A stretch of DNA of 38,156 nucleotides. Source: Bacteroidales bacterium (lineage in GTDB: Bacteria; Bacteroidota; Bacteroidia; Bacteroidales; UBA932). The stretch is from contig JAKSKN010000019.1 of the NCBI GenBank assembly GCA_024401695.1, forward strand, positions 1 through 38,156, in the 5' to 3' direction. Position numbers and translations under genes: made by a program. Below the pieces are notes generated by a model that made no database searches, had not been told where the DNA came from, and worked only from the letters and a program-made list of their open reading frames with translations. Shown here in pieces: positions 8,268-15,806 of the stretch. Each line of letters starts with the position of its first letter. Positions within the stretch are counted from its first letter, which is position 1.

Positions 8268-8565
8268 CATTCAAAACCGCATCCGCATAGCAGTATCTCC
8301 ATATTGTGTGATCTTTCGTGCAAATGTAGGGCGCGGTCTTACAGCAGACGGACGGTATTTTTCCACAGGATTGCCTGTCGGGTTCAGCGATCTGTTCGGT
8401 GTTCGGAAATCGGACGGAAGAGCAGTATTTATTGAGGTGAAAACGGAGCGCGGACGCGCATCCGAAAAGCAAAAGCATTTTCTGGAGCAGATGCGGAAAT
8501 TCGGCGCGATCGCAGGAATCGCACGTTCTCCGGAGGAAGCAATCAAATTGATACAGGAGGAATAA
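8257..8565 (+). CDS. VRR-NUC domain nuclease
   Basis: 102 residues, start within the helicase gene behind AAAGGGGG. The VRR-NUC core is visible: GLPVGFSDLFGV (position of the metal-binding D), then AVFIEVKTERGRASEKQ with the E-x-K active site of the PD-(D/E)XK superfamily. Stand-alone VRR-NUC proteins in phages are thought to act as structure-specific nucleases in replication or recombination, often beside an SF2 helicase, as here. Confidence 0.9.
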   Translation: MEHDIQNRIRIAVSPYCVIFRANVGRGLTADGRYFSTGLPVGFSDLFGVRKSDGRAVFIEVKTERGRASEKQKHFLEQMRKFGAIAGIARSPEEAIKLIQEE

Positions 8566-8568
8566 ACA

Positions 8569-9261
8569 ATGGCATTTGGTACGAATTATGAAGGAATCCC
8601 GCAGGGCGGCGGTCTTGTACCGCAGGGCAATTATGAAGCAATTATCACGAATGCAGAGATTCGCCAGACAAAAAACGGAAAGTTCAAAGTCGGGCTGACG
8701 CTGACGATCCGCAATGACATTCAGCAGGACTGTCAGAACCGCGCACTGTTCATCGACATCTGGCGCAAGCGTGAACCGACACCGGCAGACGAGCAGGTTG
8801 ACGGTTTCAACTTCGCACAGCTCATGGCGGTCAGTCGTGCGGCACAGATTCCGAGCGGACAGTCCTTTGAATCGCTGGAACAGTTCTTGCGTGCGCTCTG
8901 CGGACGCTGCCTTCTCGCAGTCGTGAAGCATGAGACCTATAACGGCGAAACAACTGCAAAGGTCGATCCGCTTGGCACAGAGCCAACGCAGTTCCCGGAA
9001 TGCCGTCATGTACAAAAGCAGCGTCAGCAGCAGAATCCTGCATACGGCGCACCTGCTCCGCGTCAGCAGCAGAGCTATGCACCGCGTCCTGCACAGGGAT
9101 ATGCGCGTCAGCCGATGCAGGATGCACTCGGAGCACCTCCGCAGCAGTATGCGTCTTATGCTGCGCCTACGCAGCAAGCCGCTCCGCCGTATCCTGCGCC
9201 GATGCCCGTGAATCTGGGTGAATTTGAGGAAATTCTCAGTGCAGGAGATGTTCCGTTCTAA
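8569..9261 (+). CDS. DUF669 family protein, SSB-like
   Basis: 230 residues, with AGGAGG upstream of ATG 8569. The first 145 residues fit DUF669 (YEAIITNAEIRQTKNGKFKV, CQNRALFIDIW, FAQLMAVSRAA). A long Q/P/A/Y-rich low-complexity tail (about 150-215) ends in an acidic tip closing with GDVPF, very like the C-terminal protein-interaction tip of bacterial SSB. That architecture strongly suggests a phage single-strand-binding protein that recruits replication partners, although DUF669 itself is only partly characterised. Confidence 0.85.
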   Translation: MAFGTNYEGIPQGGGLVPQGNYEAIITNAEIRQTKNGKFKVGLTLTIRNDIQQDCQNRALFIDIWRKREPTPADEQVDGFNFAQLMAVSRAAQIPSGQSFESLEQFLRALCGRCLLAVVKHETYNGETTAKVDPLGTEPTQFPECRHVQKQRQQQNPAYGAPAPRQQQSYAPRPAQGYARQPMQDALGAPPQQYASYAAPTQQAAPPYPAPMPVNLGEFEEILSAGDVPF

Positions 9262-9311
9262 TACAGCAAGTTCTCAATCATGTAATCAATAAACCGAAAA
9301 AGGAGAACCAA

Positions 9312-11618
9312 ATGTACGAATTGATTCCTGATGAATTGAAAGCCTTGCCGCGCTGGGTATGCTGGAGAGCCGTACCGAAGGAAACAAAAGACGGTCTTAC
9401 CAAAATTTCAAAAGAGCCTGTCAATCCGCGCACAGGTGGTATGGCACGTTCTAATGATCCGTCTACATGGACAGACTTTGATACTGCCGTTTCCGCGTCA
9501 GTTGATTATGCAGGCATCGGTTTTATGTTTCACGATTCGGGCTATATCGGCATCGACATTGACGACCGTCCGAGCGAGCTTTCGGATTATCGAAGCGGAA
9601 AGACCGATAACCTGTTCGGAGAAATGAACAATGCGCTGTGTACCTATATGGAGTATTCGCAGTCCGGGAACGGTGTACATCTCATCGGGCGCGGCACACT
9701 GCCCGACAAGGACTTCAAGAACAGCGACATGGGTGTTGAGATGTACACAGGCGCACGCTTCTTCGTGATGACAGGAAATGTGTGTTCTGAGTTTGTTGAC
9801 ATCGCGGACATCACAGAATCTGTCAGACCGTTTTATGAGCGATACCGTACAAAGAACAAACAGCAGAACAGTCAGCCGCAGGAACAGCTTCCGCTTGGGA
9901 GCTGTTCTATGTCGGCACAGGCTGTCCTTGACCGAATACAGAATTCCAGACAGTCGCAGAAGTTCTCCGCGCTGTATGCAGGCGACACTTCCGAATATCA
10001 GTCGCGTTCCGAAGCGGATATGGCACTCTGCAACATCCTCGCATTCTGGTGTCAGGGCGATATGCAGCTCATGGACGAGATGTTCCGAAGCTCAGGACTG
10101 ATGCGCGACAAGTGGGACAGAAAGCAGTCCGGCACGACCTACGGCGCGATCACATTGCAAAAAGCGGTCGAAGGTCTTACAACCGTTTATACAGGACATG
10201 ATGACAGCGAGTATTCTGTTGTCATCAAGAAAACCATGCAGAATGTCGCACCGAGAGTTCAGGGAAAGATGTACAGCTTTGATGACACCGGAAATGCAAA
10301 TCGGCTGTTCGATGCTTTCGGTGATATGCTGCGATTTTGCTATAACGACAAAAAGTGGCTGTATTACCATGAAGGCAAATGGTATACAGACAACATCGGC
10401 TATGTCAGACAGCTTGCAGACAGCGCAACTCTGATGCAGGAGCAGGAGCGTGTGCTGTACGCACAGGATGAGAACATTCTGAAAGCCTTTGACCGACATT
10501 TGAAAAAATCGAGAAGCTTTGCAGGAAAAACAGCAATGATTCGGGAAGCAGAGCATTATGCACCGATCTTGCCGCAGAATCTCGACAGAAACAAATCCGT
10601 GATCGGTGTCAAAAACGGAATTGTCGATCTGAAAACAGGAGAGCTGCTCCCACATGACAGGGAGGCATATCTCACCAAGCAATGTCCGATCGTTTATGAT
10701 CCGGATGCACCGACACCGAAGCTGTGGCTGCAATTCCTGAACGACATTTTCGGCGGAGATCCCTATATGCTCGAATATATCCAGAAGTGTGTCGGCTATT
10801 CCCTCAGCGGCTCGACCTCGGAACAATGTGCCTTCTTTCTGTTTGGTACAGGCAGAAACGGAAAGTCTACGTTTCTGGAGATCGTCCGCGGGATCCTCGG
10901 CGACTATGCGACCAATATCCAGCCACAGACGATCATGGTAAATCCAAAATCAGGCAATGCACCGTCTTCTGACATCGCACGTCTGAAGGGTGCGCGTCTG
11001 GTGACATCTGTTGAGCCGAACGAAGGAATGCGCCTCGACGAAGGACTGCTGAAACAGCTCACCGGCGATGATGTTGTCACGGCACGCAAGATGTTTGCGG
11101 AGGAGTTCGAGTTCAAACCGGAGTTCAAGCTCTGGATGGCAACGAACCACAAGCCTCTGATCCGCGGAACGGACACAGGTATCTGGCGGCGTATTCATCT
11201 GATTCCGTTCGAGGTACAGATCCCAAGCGACAAGGTGGACAAAAAGCTGAAATACAAACTCGCAAAGGAAGCAGACAGCATTCTGAAATGGGCAGTGCAG
11301 GGATGTCTGAAATGGCAGAACGACGGGTTGAGAATGCCGCAGAAGGTGCTGAATGCTGTCAGAGAGTATCAGCATGAGATGGATGTGGTATCCGCATTCC
11401 TCGATGCCTGCTGTGTGACCGGAGAGGGCGAAACGAAAGCTTCAAAGCTTTACGCTGTGTATGCGAGCTGGGCAGATGAGAATAACGAATACAAGATGAG
11501 CAGTACAAAATTCGGCACAGAGCTGATGCGAAAGGACTTTATCGGGCGGAAAATTGGGAGAGACGGGTGCAGATATTATACAGGTGTCGCGCTCGGAGCA
11601 GCCGAATACAAAGAATAA
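9312..11618 (+). CDS. D5/P4-type primase-helicase
   Basis: 768 residues behind AAAAGGAG. The N-terminal third resembles an archaeo-eukaryotic primase/PrimPol domain (ALPRWVCWR, GIGFMF, then YIGIDIDDRPSE with the catalytic acidic pair). The middle has the D5_N-like region, and the C-terminal third is an SF3 helicase with Walker A GTGRNGKS at residues 512-519 and downstream KLWMATNHKP and WRRIHLIPF. It would make primers and unwind the phage origin. The repeat array directly after it is a natural candidate for its binding site. It is full length for the family. Confidence 0.93.
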   Translation: MYELIPDELKALPRWVCWRAVPKETKDGLTKISKEPVNPRTGGMARSNDPSTWTDFDTAVSASVDYAGIGFMFHDSGYIGIDIDDRPSELSDYRSGKTDNLFGEMNNALCTYMEYSQSGNGVHLIGRGTLPDKDFKNSDMGVEMYTGARFFVMTGNVCSEFVDIADITESVRPFYERYRTKNKQQNSQPQEQLPLGSCSMSAQAVLDRIQNSRQSQKFSALYAGDTSEYQSRSEADMALCNILAFWCQGDMQLMDEMFRSSGLMRDKWDRKQSGTTYGAITLQKAVEGLTTVYTGHDDSEYSVVIKKTMQNVAPRVQGKMYSFDDTGNANRLFDAFGDMLRFCYNDKKWLYYHEGKWYTDNIGYVRQLADSATLMQEQERVLYAQDENILKAFDRHLKKSRSFAGKTAMIREAEHYAPILPQNLDRNKSVIGVKNGIVDLKTGELLPHDREAYLTKQCPIVYDPDAPTPKLWLQFLNDIFGGDPYMLEYIQKCVGYSLSGSTSEQCAFFLFGTGRNGKSTFLEIVRGILGDYATNIQPQTIMVNPKSGNAPSSDIARLKGARLVTSVEPNEGMRLDEGLLKQLTGDDVVTARKMFAEEFEFKPEFKLWMATNHKPLIRGTDTGIWRRIHLIPFEVQIPSDKVDKKLKYKLAKEADSILKWAVQGCLKWQNDGLRMPQKVLNAVREYQHEMDVVSAFLDACCVTGEGETKASKLYAVYASWADENNEYKMSSTKFGTELMRKDFIGRKIGRDGCRYYTGVALGAAEYKE

Positions 11619-11622
11619 TGAC

Positions 11623-11731
11623 AGAGGGTTACAGAGGGTTAGAGGGTTTTTCCTATTCTATCGTATGAAAAAATATGTGTAATTATATATAAGCTCTAGG
11701 GTAAACCCTCTGAACCCTCTGTCAACCCTCT
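11623..11731. repeat. Inverted array of six AGAGGGTT repeats, candidate replication origin
   Basis: AGAGGGTT occurs three times on the + strand (623-630, 633-640, 641-648 after 11000) and three times as AACCCTCT (704-711, 713-720, 724-731 after 11000). The two clusters are mirror images around a 55-base AT-rich stretch, and the arms could pair into a long imperfect hairpin. It lies in the only non-coding gap between the primase and the next gene. Iterons flanking an AT-rich unwinding region next to the replication initiator gene are typical of phage origins. Alternatively it could be a regulatory cruciform or terminator. Confidence 0.6.
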
Positions 11732-11751
11732 GGGAAAGGAATGTATCTGAT

Positions 11752-12348
11752 ATGAACATTGACCTGAGAGACCCTGTGGTCTGGTCGGCACTCGAACGGC
11801 AGGCATATGACGGAACGGTGAACCTCCCGCCGCTTCCGCCTGCTGCGTACAAGTATTTTGCAGAACTGACGGAATTGTACCGCGCGTTTCGGTTTGACGG
11901 AATGCCAAAAGATGAAGCAGAGAACCGCAAGCAGCTGCTCAGTAAGGCATACGACGAACAGGTCGCAGAGATATACCATGCACGGGAGGTATATGCCGAG
12001 TATCAGAACGCCGTCCGCACCGCCGGAACGCTGACAAGCGAGATCGAGAAGTCTGATTCCGTTTTCGAGATTATGGAGAAGGCTTCCAAGATTGTCGGTC
12101 TGTTGATCGGAGACAGAAGTTTTTACGGAAGGCAGATTCGAAAGATCACCTGTGAAGGGTGTACCCTGACATCACAGCAAGCGCACAATCAATACGATAT
12201 GCTGAAAGGTTGTGTGAATCGGATGTTTGTGACAGACGATTTGGATGAACTGATTCGGCTGTATCCGTCAGCACTCCATGATATCGAAGAAATCCGAAAG
12301 TATAACACCATTCGGCTTGCAAAGAAGGAGGAAAACAATGAACGATGA
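11752..12348 (+). CDS. Phage protein of unknown function
   Basis: 198 residues; ATG 11752 with GGGAAAGG upstream. It is helical and charged, with no membrane segment and no family I recognise. Features are LPPLPPAAYKYFAELTELYRAF near the start and a CEGC pair near residue 136. It follows the repeat array and starts the group of small genes between replication and packaging. Confidence 0.6.
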   Translation: MNIDLRDPVVWSALERQAYDGTVNLPPLPPAAYKYFAELTELYRAFRFDGMPKDEAENRKQLLSKAYDEQVAEIYHAREVYAEYQNAVRTAGTLTSEIEKSDSVFEIMEKASKIVGLLIGDRSFYGRQIRKITCEGCTLTSQQAHNQYDMLKGCVNRMFVTDDLDELIRLYPSALHDIEEIRKYNTIRLAKKEENNER

Positions 12349-12475
12349 AAACCTGCAAATCAGAACCTGCGCGGACTGCAAGCATCGAAAAACTTGCTGC
12401 GATGTGCAGCTGACCGATATCAAAAACAAGAAAAGCGTCTGCATTGTCAGACTGGACGAAATTGAAAGGTTGTGA
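12338..12475 (+). CDS. Small Cys-rich protein, related to 13159 gene
   Basis: 45 residues, ATG 12338 behind AAGGAGG and overlapping the previous gene by 11 bases. It begins MNDENLQIRTCADCK, almost the same as the start of the 98-residue protein at 13159 (MNDGNLQLRNCADCK). The CxxC pair plus the following CC suggest a small zinc-binding knob. Function unknown. Confidence 0.6.
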   Translation: MNDENLQIRTCADCKHRKTCCDVQLTDIKNKKSVCIVRLDEIERL

Positions 12476-12479
12476 TTCA

Positions 12480-12785
12480 GTGACCGATATCCTAAAAACC
12501 GAATATTCGGAGCAATTTGACGCAGAACGCAAATTGCGTGTGGAGGCAAGCTTCTACAAGTATGGCAGTGCGCGTGATAACTTTGCCGGTGGCAGAGTGG
12601 ACGCACTTGCATCTGCCAAGCGCTGCATTGATGCTTTCGAGCATGACCGCAACAGCGAGCATCTGATGGACGCTGCGAACTACCTGATGTTCCGCTTCAA
12701 GTATCCGCTTGACGGGGACTACTTCAAGCCGACAGACAGTGATGCTTCCGTTATGCCTGTCGGTACGCCGATAAACATGGAGTGA
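12480..12785 (+). CDS. Conserved-looking phage protein
   Basis: 101 residues from GTG 12480, preceded by AAAGG at about 10 bases; an upstream in-frame ATG (12444) would overlap the Cys-rich gene and lacks a site. The C-terminal half (HLMDAANYLMFRFKYPLDG, then YFKPTDSDASVMP) has the look of a small protein seen often in Firmicute phages near the MazG-like gene. Function unknown. Confidence 0.6.
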   Translation: MTDILKTEYSEQFDAERKLRVEASFYKYGSARDNFAGGRVDALASAKRCIDAFEHDRNSEHLMDAANYLMFRFKYPLDGDYFKPTDSDASVMPVGTPINME

Positions 12786-12795
12786 GGTGAACAGA

Positions 12796-13110
12796 ATGCC
12801 GACGAATGAAGACCGTCATGCTTTATGCCGAAAGATCGCGGAGCATTACGGCTACCAGAAGCAGCGCATCCAGACGATACAGGAACTTTCAGAGCTGCTT
12901 TGCCTGCTTTCACGCCGTCCGGATCAGATTGCAAAGATGGATTTCAACGCAGAACTCATCAGTGAAATGGCTGACGTTGCAATCATGTTGGAACAGATTC
13001 GCATTATGTTCGAAATCAATGCTGAAGATTTGTTTGCCGTAATCGACAGCAAGCTCGAACGCCAGATGAACCGCATCGCGGAGGAGGGTATCCCGCATGA
13101 CCGAGTTTGA
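12796..13110 (+). CDS. MazG-like nucleotide pyrophosphohydrolase
   Basis: 104 residues from ATG 12796 (GAGGTG 6 bases upstream). The all-alpha NTP pyrophosphatase motif is visible: ExxE at residues 30-33 (QELSEL) and ExxD at 57-60 (ISEMADVAIML), the two helices that bind magnesium. MazG-like phage enzymes hydrolyse noncanonical nucleotides or alarmones, thereby tuning the host nucleotide pool during infection. Substrate cannot be told here. Confidence 0.75.
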   Translation: MPTNEDRHALCRKIAEHYGYQKQRIQTIQELSELLCLLSRRPDQIAKMDFNAELISEMADVAIMLEQIRIMFEINAEDLFAVIDSKLERQMNRIAEEGIPHDRV

Positions 13111-13162
13111 ATTATATATCGCGTACTGGGCTGACAGAATCAGAAAGGAGAACGGTTTATGA
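13097..13162 (+). CDS. Possible 21-residue leader peptide
   Basis: ATG 13097 is preceded by GGAGGG at 9 bases, lies inside the end of the MazG-like gene and ends with an ATGA overlap into the Cys-rich gene at 13159, whose ribosome site lies within it. This arrangement would couple translation of the next gene. The peptide itself has no recognisable features. Low confidence that it is more than a coupling device. Confidence 0.3.
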   Translation: MTEFELYIAYWADRIRKENGL

Positions 13163-13455
13163 ACGATGGAAACTTGCAGCTTCGCAATTGCGCTGACTGC
13201 AAAAAACAGGATGCTTGCAGCGTCAAGTCCCCGTGCGAACAGTATGAGTACGATGCGAGCAAGCGATGCAAAAATTATCTCGGTGTGGACTGTGTCAACG
13301 GAAACTGCCCGAATATTCTTGCAGAGCAGTATCCGGAATACGGATATGAGCAATGCTCCTGCGAAGAATGCCCTTCCTACAAAGGCTGCGAGGACTGTGG
13401 ATTTGCAGGTTCTGCATACTGCGAAAATGGTAGTGACAAAACAACTCAGACGTAA
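13159..13455 (+). CDS. Cys-rich phage protein
   Basis: 98 residues with 17 cysteines, many in CxxC or CxxxxC spacing, including CADCKKQDAC, CSCEEC and CEDCGFAG. The N-terminal 15 residues match the small protein at 12338. Most likely a multi-zinc or structural metal-binding protein; function unknown. AAAGGAG precedes ATG 13159. Confidence 0.65.
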   Translation: MNDGNLQLRNCADCKKQDACSVKSPCEQYEYDASKRCKNYLGVDCVNGNCPNILAEQYPEYGYEQCSCEECPSYKGCEDCGFAGSAYCENGSDKTTQT

Positions 13456-13517
13456 ATCGAACGCACGCTTTTGCACGTTGAATGCACGCGTGCGTTTGAA
13501 ACGGAGGTGACATTCAC

Positions 13518-13619
13518 ATGGAATTCTTTTTCGGATTCCTGACAGGCGCGTTTGTTGGGACATTTATTCTTACAATTGCCGCAATCGACTGGATTCATAC
13601 CGGAGGGAAAAAGAAATGA
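13518..13619 (+). CDS. 33-residue membrane peptide
   Basis: Strong ribosome site GGAGGTGA 7 bases before ATG 13518, and an ATGA overlap with the next gene, support translation. The product is nearly all one hydrophobic helix (FFGFLTGAFVGTFILTIAAI) with a short basic tail ending GGKKK. A small inner-membrane protein of unknown role. Confidence 0.6.
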   Translation: MEFFFGFLTGAFVGTFILTIAAIDWIHTGGKKK

Positions 13620-14035
13620 CAGCGAAAGAATACCTGATGCAATATCGAAAAAGTATGAACCGTATCAATGAACTGACTGTGCACATCGAAGAATTGCGAG
13701 CCATTTGCAACAAGATCACACCGAAATACGGCACTGGCGGCGGTACAACTGCTGCGTCAGACAAGCTGGGTGCAGCGGTCGCAAAGCTTGTGGACGCGGA
13801 AGATGATGCTGTTATGGAGATCACACAGCTCCGTCAGACGCTGACTGCGGTACAAAAAGTGATCTCATCCGTGCAGAACGATCGATATCGCAATCTATTG
13901 TACCGCCGTTATATCTGCGGGAATACTTGGGAACAGATTGCTGTATCCATGCACTATACGTACAGAAATATTACTTATCTTCACGGAAAAGCACTGCTTG
14001 CAGCGGAAAAAATCATATCCAAGCAAAAGCCTTAA
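13616..14035 (+). CDS. ArpU/DUF1492-like late gene regulator
   Basis: 139 residues. The N-terminal part is a coiled coil, and the C-terminal part is a sigma-region-4-like helix-turn-helix (RNLLYRRYICGNTWEQIA followed by MHYTYRNITYLHGKAL). This pattern and the position directly before the packaging genes are those of ArpU/DUF1492-type phage regulators, which activate the late operon. Its target may be the promoter-like sequence at 14045-14074. Confidence 0.75.
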   Translation: MTAKEYLMQYRKSMNRINELTVHIEELRAICNKITPKYGTGGGTTAASDKLGAAVAKLVDAEDDAVMEITQLRQTLTAVQKVISSVQNDRYRNLLYRRYICGNTWEQIAVSMHYTYRNITYLHGKALLAAEKIISKQKP

Positions 14036-14044
14036 AAGTTTTCC

Positions 14045-14074
14045 TTGTTTTTCCTATTTCATCTGTGATATGAT
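14045..14074 (+). promoter_or_regulatory. Candidate late promoter
   Basis: TTGTTT (14045-14050), 18-base spacer, TATGAT (14069-14074) with an extended -10 TG one base upstream. The weak -35 box fits a promoter that needs the ArpU-like activator encoded just before it. It would transcribe terminase and the head genes. Confidence 0.4.
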
Positions 14075-14133
14075 TACACTGGAAGCACAGCGGGCAAAGA
14101 ATGCGGACATTTCGTTCGTGTCAAAGTGCTTCA

Positions 14134-14162
14134 GGGCGAACTGACCACGCATCAGCTCGCCC
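14134..14162 (+). other. Stable hairpin between late regulator and terminase
   Basis: Arms GGGCGA-CTGA and TCAG-TCGCCC pair over 10 base pairs with one internal A/C mismatch and a 7-base loop (CCACGCA). There is no run of T after it, so it is not a classical terminator. It lies in the leader between the candidate late promoter and the terminase gene; it could be a regulatory leader structure or a packaging-site element. The rest of the 14036-14198 gap shows nothing else. Confidence 0.45.
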
Positions 14163-14198
14163 TTTATGCTGCCCGCACATAATTGTGAGGTGGTGACC

Positions 14199-15806
14199 GT
14201 GAATGAGAAAAATCTGATCCCGCAGGCGCACAAGCTGACAGTCGAAGAACAGTCGAAAGGCGGAAAGGCGTCCGCTGAATCGAGAAAGCGCAGAAAAAAC
14301 TTAAAACAAAAGATGCAGCTCCTTTTGTCGCTCCCTGCAAATGATGCGGATGCGACAGAACTGGAGCTGCTTGGTATATCCGATGCAGACGACATGGACA
14401 ACGAAATGGTCGTTGCAAAGGCGATGTTCCTCGCGGCGGCAAACGGCGATGTCAAGGCATTCGACCGCATTCAGGACATCCTCGGAAAGTCGGTGGCACG
14501 CGAACAGCTCGCACTCGAACAGAAGAAATTCAAGGCGGATCACGCGCCGCAGATCAACACGAACATCTATCACGGCATCCCTGCGACGATGATCGCGCCG
14601 CCGTTCCTGCCTGTCCTGTTTGACATTCAGGATGAGGGACATTCAGAGTATTTGTTCCCCGGCGGCAGAGGTTCGACGAAGTCCTCGTTTGTGTCGCTTG
14701 CGATCATCGACCTGATCGAAACGCATCCGGACATGAACGCGCTGGTCATGCGACAGGTCGCAAACACACTCAGAAACAGTGTGTACGCGCAGATCACCTG
14801 GGCGATCATGCAGCTCGGACTGGAAGATGCGTACACGTTCAACGTGTCGCCGATGCAGATCACAAAAAAGGCAACTGGGCAGATGATATTCTTCAGCGGA
14901 TGCGATGATCCGACCAAAGAAAAGGGCATAAAGCCTGTGGTCGGATACATCGGTATTCTCTGGCTGGAGGAGCTTGACCAGTTCGGCGGTGAGAAAGCTG
15001 TCCGAAGTCTGGAGCAGTCCGCGATCAGAGGCGGCGATCTGGCGTACATCTTCAAATCGTTCAACCCGCCGAAGTCTGCGCTGAACTGGGCAAACCGCTA
15101 CGCCGAACAGCCTGCCGCAAGCAGGCTCACGATGCGATCTACCTATCATGATGTGCCGAAGAAGTGGCTTGGAAAGGTGTTTCTGGAGATTGCAGAGCAC
15201 CTGAAAGCGGTAAACCCGACTGCATACGAGAACGAGTATGAAGGAAAGGCAAACGGCACGGGCGGTTCCGTATTCGACAATCTGGAGATCAGAGAGATCG
15301 CCGATGCGGAGCTTGCGGAATTCGACTTCATCCTGAACGGCGTAGACTGGGGATGGTACCCTGACCTCTATGCCTTCGCACGCTGCCACTATGATGCGGC
15401 GCGGCACACGCTGTATATCTGGGATGAATTCACCTGCAACAAGAAATCAAACGAGGAAACCGCGAAGATCTTGCAGGAACAGCACGGCATCACAGCCGCG
15501 GATGAGATCACCTGCGACAGCGCGGAACAGAAGTCCGTCGGCGACTACCGCGCATACGGAATTGCGGCACGTCCTGCGGAGAAAGGTCCGGAAAGCAGAC
15601 GATATTCGTACAAGTGGCTGCAATCGCTTGTGAAAATTGTCATTGACCCTGTGCGATGCCCGGAAGCGGCAAAGGAATTTCGCGAGTATGAGTACGAGCG
15701 CGACAAGGAAGGCAATGTGATTTCTGGGTATCCGGACGGAAATGACCATATGATCGACGCGGTTCGATACGCAACGAATCGGCAATGGAAACGGAGGGGG
15801 CAGTAA
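14199..15806 (+). CDS. terL: Large terminase subunit with fused small-subunit-like N-terminus
   Basis: 535 residues from GTG 14199, 5 bases after GAGGTGG; ATG 14166 is possible but has no site. Residues about 1-120 resemble the separate small-terminase-like proteins of Firmicute phages (GGKASAESRKRRKNLKQKM, then NGDVKAFDRIQDILGKS). The ATPase follows: Walker A GGRGSTKS at 155-162 and Walker B GILWLEELD at 252-260. The nuclease domain starts at VDWGWYPD (D383) and includes NDHMIDAVRYA near the end. It cuts and pumps phage DNA into the prohead. No separate small subunit is found upstream, which supports a real fusion. Confidence 0.92.
   Translation: MNEKNLIPQAHKLTVEEQSKGGKASAESRKRRKNLKQKMQLLLSLPANDADATELELLGISDADDMDNEMVVAKAMFLAAANGDVKAFDRIQDILGKSVAREQLALEQKKFKADHAPQINTNIYHGIPATMIAPPFLPVLFDIQDEGHSEYLFPGGRGSTKSSFVSLAIIDLIETHPDMNALVMRQVANTLRNSVYAQITWAIMQLGLEDAYTFNVSPMQITKKATGQMIFFSGCDDPTKEKGIKPVVGYIGILWLEELDQFGGEKAVRSLEQSAIRGGDLAYIFKSFNPPKSALNWANRYAEQPAASRLTMRSTYHDVPKKWLGKVFLEIAEHLKAVNPTAYENEYEGKANGTGGSVFDNLEIREIADAELAEFDFILNGVDWGWYPDLYAFARCHYDAARHTLYIWDEFTCNKKSNEETAKILQEQHGITAADEITCDSAEQKSVGDYRAYGIAARPAEKGPESRRYSYKWLQSLVKIVIDPVRCPEAAKEFREYEYERDKEGNVISGYPDGNDHMIDAVRYATNRQWKRRGQ

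Noticed and set aside
8140-9177. 345-codon leftward ORF
   Set aside because: Antisense of nuclease and DUF669 genes; composition typical of a shadow frame.
11619-11735. CRISPR array from the AGAGGGTT repeats
   Set aside because: Repeats are 8 bases, closely spaced and in both orientations, with no spacers of constant length.
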